Shown here one piece after another: positions 1 to 5,897 of a DNA stretch of 15,184 nt; the stretch's first letter is position 1; each line of letters begins with the position of its first letter. The DNA is from Dehalococcoidia bacterium (GTDB taxonomy: Bacteria > Chloroflexota > Dehalococcoidia > JACVQG01). The notes under the pieces are model-generated. The model did not search any database. It had not been told where the DNA came from and saw nothing but the letters and a program-made list of their open reading frames with translations. The stretch is from contig JACVQG010000004.1 of the NCBI GenBank assembly GCA_015661045.1, positions 1-15,184 of the forward strand. The letters run 5' to 3'. A program made the translations under genes and the position numbers.

Positions 1-17
1 AAAGGAGAACTTGTCCA

Positions 18-860
18 ATGATGATAATCGATGCCAGGAACCGTCCACCCACGCCAGAATCTATGGGGATGTTCGAATCGGGGTGGTACAAAAAGGTTAT
101 CGCCGGCCGTGTGGCCCGCTGGGAGCAGCCCAAATCTATGGTCACCCATGACCTGAACATGTGGTGGAAGGAGTTCGAAGAAGCTGGCCTGAGCAAGGCT
201 GTTGTCTGCCATCGCAATACGCCGGGCGTCCCGGGGGCACAGGTGCCAAACGACCATATTGCAGCGCTGTGTTCCAAATACCCCGATAAGCTGATAGGTG
301 TGGGCGGCATTGACCCGACGAACACAATTCACAAGGCGCTCCCTGAAATAGACCGATGCGTCAAGGTTCTGGGGTTAAAGGGAATATGCATGGAACCGGG
401 GGTGGTCCGTCCGCCTATGCAGTTTAACGACCCTAAACTCTATCCTATGTATGATAAATGCCAGGAATTACGGGTACCTGTTTTCCTGCTGAATACACCT
501 TTCATTGGAGAAGGCTTCGAGTGGGGTCATCCCCGGACGATCGAGCAGGTGGCCAAAGATTTTAAAAAGCTAAACATCGCTGTTGTGCATGGGGGCTATC
601 CCTGGGTAATGGAGACTATAGCCCTGGGCTTCCGCTACAACAATGTTTTTATCATGCCCGATATATATATTTTCCTGCCCGGTGGCAATCTGTGGCTGGA
701 AGCAGCCAATAACGCGCTGGAGGATTCCTTACTATATGCCTCGGCTTACCCCGTGCACTCCATGAAAGCCATGTTAGACGCTTTTATGCAAGCCCCGATG
801 CGGGATGAGGCCAGGGAAAAAGTTTTCTATAAGAATACACTGCGCCTGTTCGGGATGTAG
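18..860 (+). CDS. Amidohydrolase-2-like TIM-barrel protein with degenerate metal site
   Basis: The 280-residue product has the length and layout of the amidohydrolase 2 family (PF04909), predicted cytoplasmic TIM-barrel hydrolases or decarboxylases. The usual N-terminal IDxHxH reads IDARNRPP, so both metal-binding histidines are arginine (R6, R8). The mid-barrel histidine after the PVF strand appears as N159 (VFLLNTP). H191 (VVHGGYPW) is kept. The late GSDYP aspartate is missing: ASAYP, A242. Fold assignment is good, but ordinary metal-dependent hydrolysis looks unlikely. A related clade with RxRPP N-termini exists as far as I recall, so this may be a divergent subfamily rather than a dead gene; the frame is intact. 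AGGAG at 4-8 lies 9 bases before the ATG at 18, which favours it over the ATG at 21. No operon partner is visible downstream. Substrate unknown. Confidence 0.85.
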   Translation: MMIIDARNRPPTPESMGMFESGWYKKVIAGRVARWEQPKSMVTHDLNMWWKEFEEAGLSKAVVCHRNTPGVPGAQVPNDHIAALCSKYPDKLIGVGGIDPTNTIHKALPEIDRCVKVLGLKGICMEPGVVRPPMQFNDPKLYPMYDKCQELRVPVFLLNTPFIGEGFEWGHPRTIEQVAKDFKKLNIAVVHGGYPWVMETIALGFRYNNVFIMPDIYIFLPGGNLWLEAANNALEDSLLYASAYPVHSMKAMLDAFMQAPMRDEAREKVFYKNTLRLFGM

Positions 861-1008
861 ATTTCCCTGCTTGGAGCGGATGATTTGTGATTGAAGGATT
901 TATACCGTAGCCGGTAGCTGTAACCTTGTGCTCTTGGCACAGGTAATTCTTCTCATCAAAAAACCAATCGTAACATAGGCACATCGGCGAGCGATTTCAA
1001 TGGCGCTA

Positions 1009-1037
1009 TTGATTTTTGCCTGGCAGCCTTGTATACT
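1009..1037 (+). promoter_or_regulatory. Candidate sigma-70-type promoter for the zinc-ribbon gene
   Basis: A -35 box TTGATT (1009-1014) and a -10 box TATACT (1032-1037) are separated by 17 bases. Transcription would start near 1044, leaving an untranslated leader of about 165 bases before the TTG start at 1209. Assigned by pattern only. Confidence 0.5.
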
Positions 1038-1116
1038 AAGTCAGGTTGAGCCGATTTCGATGGCAGAACATACATTCCAGAGGAGATCAGGGCAAACTTT
1101 TTGCTTAGTCCGCGGA

Positions 1117-1198
1117 ACCTCCAACATCTGATGTTAAGGAAATTGAGCCTCGGGGACTGCACTGAAACAAGCCCACACCAATATTTACGAAAGGAGGT
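1117..1198 (+). promoter_or_regulatory. Leader with possible Shine-Dalgarno sequestration
   Basis: ACCTCC at 1117-1122 is the exact complement of GGAGGT at 1193-1198, the core of the ribosome binding site of the following gene. Just after the first element is a perfect dyad, AACATC-T-GATGTT (1123-1135). The leader could fold so that the ribosome site is masked, a layout seen in thermosensor- or protein-controlled leaders. A six-base match can occur by chance, so this is a candidate only. Confidence 0.25.
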
Positions 1199-1208
1199 GC
1201 AGTAACCC

Positions 1209-1496
1209 TTGGCTGACAAAAATTTAACCTGTCGCGATTGCGGCAAAACTTTTGCGTTCACCGCTGGGGAGCAGGAGTTCTATCAGAGCCATGGCCTCGT
1301 GAATGAGCCCCGTCGCTGCCCGGAATGCCGTGGTGCAAAGAGACAAGAGCGTTCTAGAGGGTACGAAGGCAGCCGTGAAATGTTCACGGTAACGTGTGCT
1401 TCGTGTGGCAAGGAAACTCAGGTTCCCTTCCAACCCCGACAGGAACGGCCTGTCTATTGTAGCGATTGCTACAGCACAATGAAACCCCGGCGATAA
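1209..1496 (+). CDS. Small double zinc-ribbon protein (CxxC-x17-CxxC)
   Basis: The 95-residue basic protein has two four-cysteine sites. The first, C8/C11 and C37/C40, resembles the probable zinc-ribbon domain zf_Tbcl (PF13451), with an aromatic FYQSHGL stretch between the pairs. The second, C63/C66 and C84/C87, has exactly 17 residues between pairs and fits the CxxC-x17-CxxC family. Such proteins are common in Chloroflexota and Firmicutes and are suspected nucleic-acid or ribosome binders; the role is not established. The TTG start at 1209 is supported by an excellent ribosome binding site, AAAGGAGGTG (1190-1199), nine bases upstream. There is no ATG in a better position. A long leader and a structured downstream region suggest post-transcriptional control. 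Confidence 0.9.
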   Translation: MADKNLTCRDCGKTFAFTAGEQEFYQSHGLVNEPRRCPECRGAKRQERSRGYEGSREMFTVTCASCGKETQVPFQPRQERPVYCSDCYSTMKPRR

Positions 1497-1508
1497 TCAA
1501 GCCCAAAA

Positions 1509-1544
1509 AGCGGTAAAGGTTAAAACCGCATCGCTTACCGGCTT
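1509..1544 (+). repeat. Hairpin after the zinc-ribbon gene
   Basis: AAGCGGTAA (1509-1517) pairs with TTACCGGCTT (1535-1544) with a single bulged base. It begins 12 bases after the stop codon of the zinc-ribbon gene and has no T run, so it is more likely an RNA-stabilising structure than a terminator. Confidence 0.35.
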
Positions 1545-1548
1545 GAAA

Positions 1549-1565
1549 CAACAAGGAAATTGTTG
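1549..1565 (+). repeat. Small perfect hairpin
   Basis: CAACAA (1549-1554) and TTGTTG (1560-1565) form a 6-bp stem around the loop GGAAA. It is the middle one of three successive hairpins between the zinc-ribbon and DUF503 genes. Confidence 0.3.
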
Positions 1566-1569
1566 GTCA

Positions 1570-1619
1570 ACAGAGACTGCTGAGAATGTCTGAGGATTTT
1601 TTTGGCAGTCTCTGTCTTT
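1570..1619 (+). terminator. Terminator-like hairpin before the DUF503 gene
   Basis: A perfect 11-bp inverted repeat, ACAGAGACTGC (1570-1580) and GCAGTCTCTGT (1605-1615), encloses a 24-base loop containing a run of seven T. It is followed by CTTT only. The long stem suits a terminator or attenuator, but the weak T tract and large loop are atypical. The hairpin ends 9 bases before the ATG of the next gene, so it could also influence that gene's translation. Confidence 0.4.
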
Positions 1620-1624
1620 AAGTC

Positions 1625-1915
1625 ATGTATATAGGTATACTAAAAGTAAAACTCCGCCTGCCTGAGAATCAAACCCTGAAAGGGAAACGGCAGGCCATAA
1701 AGTCCATAATAGCCAGGGTGCAGAACAGGTTCAACGTTTCTATCGCCGAAGTCGAGGACCTGGACCTGTGGCAAATTGCTACTCTGGGGATTACCTGCGT
1801 ATCTAATAGTACGCCTTTTTGCAATGAAACCCTATCTAAAGTAGTAGATTTCATAGCTCAAAGCCCCCACGAGACAGAACTCCTGGACTATGAGATAGAA
1901 TTATTGACAGTTTAA
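1625..1915 (+). CDS. DUF503 (YlxP-like) family protein
   Basis: The 96-residue product matches the DUF503 family (PF04456) over its full length. Visible family features are an N-terminal strand (IGILKVKLRLP), the SLK/TLKGKR-type helix with basic residues, the RFNVSIAEVEDLDLWQIATLGI core, and the ELLDYEIELL C-terminal strand. Members are small cytoplasmic ferredoxin-like-fold proteins, often near infB-rbfA; their function is unclear. Here it stands outside that context. No Shine-Dalgarno sequence precedes the ATG; instead the arm of an 11-bp hairpin ends 9 bases upstream, so translation may be weak, leaderless or structure-dependent. The helicase gene starts 25 bases after its stop, so the two are probably cotranscribed. 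Confidence 0.9.
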   Translation: MYIGILKVKLRLPENQTLKGKRQAIKSIIARVQNRFNVSIAEVEDLDLWQIATLGITCVSNSTPFCNETLSKVVDFIAQSPHETELLDYEIELLTV

Positions 1916-1940
1916 GCAACACGTAACAAATAGAAACCTT

Positions 1941-4274
1941 TTGATAGATACCACCGCCTTTATTAACCACTTAAAATCTGATACTTCCTACCGTGAACAA
2001 ATAGCCCATATCGAGGCTATTCCACTGCGGCCGGCTCACTATGGCAATCTGGAGCAACCCCTCTCCAAATCCCTGGAGGAAACCCTGTTAACGTCCAGGG
2101 TCTTGCCTTTGTTTAGCCACCAGGCGAATGCAGTAAACGCCATTCGCCGGGGTGAAAATGTAGTAGTAGCCACCGCCAGCGCCTCCGGGAAGACACTGTG
2201 CTACAACATCCCCGTTCTGGAAGCCATGCTGGCCGATAAATGGAACCGGGCTATGTACCTTTTCCCGACCAAGGCCCTGGCCCAGGACCAGGAACGGGCG
2301 CTTAGGGAACTGGCTTCCCCGGGGATTTTGAAAGGGATTGAAATAGCCACCTTCGATGGCGATACGCCGACACAGTTGCGGGCAACTATAAAGAAGCAAA
2401 CAAAAATACTGCTGACAAATCCCGATATGCTGCACCTGGGCATCCTGCCGAATCACGGCTCATGGGCGCGATTTATACGTCACCTTCGCTACGTTATAGT
2501 GGACGAAGCGCATGCCTATCGCGGGGTATTCGGCTCTCACGTAGCCCATATACTCCGGCGGTTGCGCCGCCTCTGTGCACTATATGGTTCATCTCCCCAG
2601 TTCATTCTGGCTTCGGCCACCCTTGCCAATCCGGGAGAACATGCTCAGAAACTGGTAGGGTTGCCTTTCAGCGTAGTATCCGACGACGGCTCGCCATATG
2701 GAGGCAAAGACTTTATCTTCTGGAATCCACCCCTGGTTGACCCGGCTAAATCGGTGCGCCACAGCTCCAATAGCGAGGCTACCTTCCTGTTCACCGAATT
2801 GCTGAAAAAGCAGGTCCGCAGCCTGGCCTTTGCCCGTAGCCGGAAGCTAACCGAATTGATTTACATCTATTCCCGCGATGAGTTGTCCAGGACAGCGCCC
2901 GCCCTGGCAGACAAGATAATGCCATATAGGGCCGGCTATCTTCCGGAGGAACGAAGACAGATTGAACAGGGTCTTTTTTCTGGCCGGCTGATGGGGGTGG
3001 TCGCTACTAATGCCCTGGAGTTGGGTGTGGATATCGGCGACCTGGATGCCACAATCCTGACCGGCTACCCCGGCAGCATTGCCAGCACCTGGCAGCAGGC
3101 CGGTAGAAGCGGCCGGCGGCGGGAGAAATCGCTGAGTTTCCTTATAGCCCTGGATAACCCCCTCGACCAGTACTTTATGCGCCACCCTGAAGCCCTCTTT
3201 GGCCGGTCATCGGAATTTGCTTTAATAAATACGGGTAATCCATACATCCTGAAGCCCCATCTCCTGTGCGCTGCATGGGAACTGCCGCTCAAAGCCGATG
3301 ACGTATCCCTCTTTGGCGACAGCTTTTCAGGTGCAATCGCCGAATTGATTGAGCAGGGGTATCTCCGTAATAAAAATGACCGCTGGTATCTTTTGCCCTC
3401 GATTACCTATCCGGCCCAGAAGACAAATATCCGCTCGACATCCGAGAGAAATTACTCCATCTGGGATACGTCCAAGGATAGCTTATTAGAGGTTGTAGAG
3501 GGGGCGACTGCTTTCTTCCAGGTGTATCCCGGCGCTATATACTTACACCAGGGCCAGCCTTATCTCATTACGTCACTGGATGTGGAGGGCCATAAGGCTT
3601 ATGCCGAGCCTACGGAAGTCAATTACTATACTCAGACCAGGGATATCACCAGTCTAAAGGTGTTAAAGGTGTTACAGGAGAAAGTAGCCGGTAATGTTAA
3701 AGCCTATCTAGGGGAAGTAGAGGTTACCGCTCAAGTAGTGGGATATAGGAAGAAGATGCAGTTCACCGAAGAGGTTATCGGTGAGGAGCCATTGGACTTA
3801 CCCTCCCACGTATTCCCGACTCAATCGTTGTGGTTCGATCTGCCACCTGACGCTGAGGAAAGATTAGCCGATGCAGGTCTGGATTTTGCCGGAGGCTTGC
3901 ATGCCCTGGAACATGCCGCCATCGGGCTTTTACCGCTGTACGCTCTGTGTGACCGCAATGATATCGGGGGTCTATCCACGACCTTTCACGCTGATACCGG
4001 CCGGGCGCAGATTTTTATCCATGATGCTCATCCCGGGGGTATCGGTATCGCTGAAAAGGGCTATGAGCTTATTAAGGAGCTGTGGGACGCAACGTCTAAA
4101 GCTATCGGGGAATGCCCCTGCCAGGACGGCTGCCCGAGCTGCATCCAATCGCCCAAATGCGGAAATAACAATGAGCCGCTGGATAAAGAGGGGGCCAAGC
4201 GTTTATTGGACTGGTTGGTTGAAAAGCCGGTATCTGGTAATATCCCTGTTTCTCAGGATGGTGGTGTTAAGTAA
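1941..4274 (+). CDS. mrfA: MrfA/YprA-like DEAH-box DNA repair helicase with DUF1998 domain
   Basis: The 777-residue protein is an SF2 helicase of the YprA/MrfA type. Helicase motifs appear in order: motif I ATASASGKT (77-85), DEAH (188-191), SAT (225-227) and motif VI QQAGRSGRR (385-393). The C-terminal DUF1998 part ends in a tetracysteine site C725-x-C727-x3-C731-x2-C734, the same spacing as the zinc site of Bacillus subtilis MrfA (about 749 residues). There, MrfA is a 3'-5' helicase for mitomycin-type DNA damage acting with the nuclease MrfB. No mrfB homologue is adjacent here. The TTG at 1941 is the only plausible start near the N-terminus, as the next in-frame ATG lies inside the helicase core; its ribosome binding site is poor. 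Probably cotranscribed with the upstream DUF503 gene. Confidence 0.9.
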   Translation: MIDTTAFINHLKSDTSYREQIAHIEAIPLRPAHYGNLEQPLSKSLEETLLTSRVLPLFSHQANAVNAIRRGENVVVATASASGKTLCYNIPVLEAMLADKWNRAMYLFPTKALAQDQERALRELASPGILKGIEIATFDGDTPTQLRATIKKQTKILLTNPDMLHLGILPNHGSWARFIRHLRYVIVDEAHAYRGVFGSHVAHILRRLRRLCALYGSSPQFILASATLANPGEHAQKLVGLPFSVVSDDGSPYGGKDFIFWNPPLVDPAKSVRHSSNSEATFLFTELLKKQVRSLAFARSRKLTELIYIYSRDELSRTAPALADKIMPYRAGYLPEERRQIEQGLFSGRLMGVVATNALELGVDIGDLDATILTGYPGSIASTWQQAGRSGRRREKSLSFLIALDNPLDQYFMRHPEALFGRSSEFALINTGNPYILKPHLLCAAWELPLKADDVSLFGDSFSGAIAELIEQGYLRNKNDRWYLLPSITYPAQKTNIRSTSERNYSIWDTSKDSLLEVVEGATAFFQVYPGAIYLHQGQPYLITSLDVEGHKAYAEPTEVNYYTQTRDITSLKVLKVLQEKVAGNVKAYLGEVEVTAQVVGYRKKMQFTEEVIGEEPLDLPSHVFPTQSLWFDLPPDAEERLADAGLDFAGGLHALEHAAIGLLPLYALCDRNDIGGLSTTFHADTGRAQIFIHDAHPGGIGIAEKGYELIKELWDATSKAIGECPCQDGCPSCIQSPKCGNNNEPLDKEGAKRLLDWLVEKPVSGNIPVSQDGGVK

Positions 4275-4327
4275 TAAGAGTCTAACGTGAGAGGCAATTT
4301 AGAACAAACCGGGGAAACTGGTACTCC

Positions 4328-4395
4328 GTCACTCCCGCGCAGGCGGGAGTCCAGTAAACCCGCCCCACATGGATTCCCGTTTTCACGGGAATGAC
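4328..4395. repeat. Palindromic intergenic repeat (GTCAYTCCCGC type)
   Basis: GTCACTCCCG at 4328 and CGGGAATGAC ending at 4395 form near-matching inverted ends. Inside lie two hairpins: ACTCCCGC/GCGGGAGT (4331-4350) and ATTCCCGT/ACGGGAAT (4373-4392). This is the familiar dispersed repeat built of GTCATTCCCGC...GCGGGAATCCAG units found between genes in many bacteria. It lies between the stop of the helicase and the promoter of the flavoprotein, and could end transcription of the former. Confidence 0.75.
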
Positions 4396-4428
4396 AGTAG
4401 TCCACCTATGAATGTTCAACGCCGTCAT

Positions 4429-4457
4429 TTGCTCCAAAATCAGTAAACCTTTATAAT
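4429..4457 (+). promoter_or_regulatory. Candidate promoter of the flavoprotein gene
   Basis: TTGCTC (4429-4434) and a consensus TATAAT (4452-4457) are 17 bases apart. The start site would be near 4464, giving a leader of about 20 bases before the ATG at 4485. Confidence 0.55.
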
Positions 4458-4484
4458 CTTTAAATTAGTAGGTGTATTAAAGTA

Positions 4485-5714
4485 ATGTTCGATGTGGTGA
4501 TTATCGGCGCCGGGCCTGCGGGCAGCCATACCGCCAGACGGCTGGGTGAACTCGGCTACCGGGTGGTGGTGGTGGAGGAGCATAAACAGATCGGTGAGCC
4601 GGCCTGCTGCACGGGCATCCTGGGTAAAGACTGCCTGGATGAGTTCCCTATCCCGCCTGAGCTGATCTGGCTACAAACTGGCACAGCCCGGTTCTATACC
4701 CCTTCAGGTTCATCTTTTACCCTATCTAAGGAGCCTGCTCAGGCTTACATTTTAGACCGGGTGGGACTGGATAGAGCATTAGCTGCCCGGGCTGAAAAAG
4801 CTGGCGTCGAATACCTGTTGCACAACAAGGCCCATGAGATAACCTGGAAGAATACCGGGGTCGAGGTAACCATTAAAAATGGCGGGCCACCGTCTAAGCT
4901 TGAAGCTAAAGCCGCTGTGCTGGCCTGTGGCCCTTCCAATCTCCTGGCGCGGGGTTTGGGTTGGGGAGACATTGGGGATTGGGTATTAGGCGCACAGGCA
5001 GAAGTGGAACTGAGGAGTGCGCCTGAGGTAGAGGTCTATATGGGGCAGAACATCGCTCCCGGTTTTTTTGCCTGGCTTGTGCCCACAACTCCGGGTATGG
5101 CCTTAGCTGGCCTCCTCTGCCGTCAAAACCCTGCTGGCAGGATAAAAACGTTTTTAGATAAGCTTTGCAAAGACGGGAAAATACTTTCATCTCAAGTTAA
5201 AATCAGCTATGGGCGAGTGCCATTGCAACCCCGCCAGAAAACATATGGGGAACGTGTGTTAGCAGTGGGTGATGTCGCTGGCCAGGTAAAACCGACGACT
5301 GCCGGAGGTATCTATTACGGTTTTCTCGGCGCTGAGATTGCTGCACAGGTACTTCACCATGCCTTGCAGCGTAACGATTTCTCTGCCCAATTCCTCTCCC
5401 GTTACCAGAGGGAGTGGAAGAAAAGGCTGGGTAAGGAAATCCGGGTTGGATACTGGGCAAGACGTTACTACGAAACACTCAATGATAAACAAATCGAAGA
5501 TGTGGTCAACCACCTGAGAAATTCGGGCTTTTTACAATCCGTCTATCAGTCACAGGAATTTTCGTTTGACTGGCATTCCATCGCCATTATTAAGACACTT
5601 GGTGCGAAAGCGCTGCCGCATCTCCTCAAAACCCTGGCAGGTTCGTTGTTGCCGGGGAACAGACGGAGGAAGAATGGCGGGGATGAAGAAGAGACAGAGG
5701 AAGGATTAGGGTAG
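4485..5714 (+). CDS. Geranylgeranyl-reductase-family FAD-dependent oxidoreductase
   Basis: The 409-residue product has an N-terminal Rossmann FAD site, GAGPAG (8-13), with a following acidic residue at the end of strand 2. It also has the cysteine-bearing GEPACCTG segment (37-44) typical of geranylgeranyl reductases, a DRVGLDRAL motif (91-99), and the second FAD motif GDVAGQVKPTTAGGI (262-276). This family reduces isoprenoid double bonds (lipids, quinone or chlorophyll side chains) using FAD and a reduced donor; the exact substrate cannot be read here. The C-terminus is basic, then acidic (EEETEEGLG). No membrane segment is evident. It stands alone with its own promoter, and the ribosome binding site is weak (TAGGTG at about 4470). 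Confidence 0.88.
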   Translation: MFDVVIIGAGPAGSHTARRLGELGYRVVVVEEHKQIGEPACCTGILGKDCLDEFPIPPELIWLQTGTARFYTPSGSSFTLSKEPAQAYILDRVGLDRALAARAEKAGVEYLLHNKAHEITWKNTGVEVTIKNGGPPSKLEAKAAVLACGPSNLLARGLGWGDIGDWVLGAQAEVELRSAPEVEVYMGQNIAPGFFAWLVPTTPGMALAGLLCRQNPAGRIKTFLDKLCKDGKILSSQVKISYGRVPLQPRQKTYGERVLAVGDVAGQVKPTTAGGIYYGFLGAEIAAQVLHHALQRNDFSAQFLSRYQREWKKRLGKEIRVGYWARRYYETLNDKQIEDVVNHLRNSGFLQSVYQSQEFSFDWHSIAIIKTLGAKALPHLLKTLAGSLLPGNRRRKNGGDEEETEEGLG

Positions 5715-5735
5715 CTTTCTCAGTGTGTGACAGCT

Positions 5736-5785
5736 AGCCCGTAGGGTGGGTGTAGTTCCAACTTCATAGAGATGAACCCCATCCT
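5736..5785 (+). repeat. Dispersed GTAGGGTGGGT repeat, copy 1
   Basis: The first 21 bases (5736-5756, core CCGTAGGGTGGGTGTAG) are identical to 8697-8717 in the same orientation. The rest is a diverged match: CTTCATAGAGATGAACCCC here, against TTTCATCGCTACGAAACCC in the other copy. GGTGGG near the left end and CCCATCC near the right end make it weakly palindromic. It lies between the flavoprotein gene and the 3' end of the helicase-nuclease gene. Confidence 0.75.
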
Positions 5786-5897
5786 GCTCTTTGAGTTGTA
5801 AGAAATACTACTGTAAGAACGGTGCGAAAAGTTACCGTCGGCATACGACTACGGATGTTCGCGAATACTGATGTGGTCCCAATGCGTGCATTCCAGA

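Larger units (their letters stand above)
861..1208. other. Gene-free interval: weak hairpins, promoter and long leader
   Basis: This 348-base gap has no convincing coding frame; the minus-strand open frames here have no ribosome binding site or recognisable product. It holds two small hairpins just after the amidohydrolase gene: TACCG/CGGTA at 903-916 and a bulged CCTTGTGC/GCACAGG at 924-943. Neither is followed by a strong T run, so termination is uncertain. A good promoter follows (1009-1037), then a leader of about 165 bases for the zinc-ribbon gene. A short imperfect direct repeat, GAGC(C)GATTTC(A/G)ATGGC, occurs at 989-1004 and 1048-1064, on either side of the promoter. Confidence 0.5.

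Noticed and set aside
956..1261. Minus-strand open frame of 101 codons upstream of the zinc-ribbon gene
   Set aside because: It overlaps the promoter, leader and start of a well-supported gene on the other strand and has no recognisable features.
3871..4290. Plus-strand open frame of 139 codons
   Set aside because: Overlaps the DUF1998 end of the MrfA-like helicase in another frame and has no recognisable sequence.
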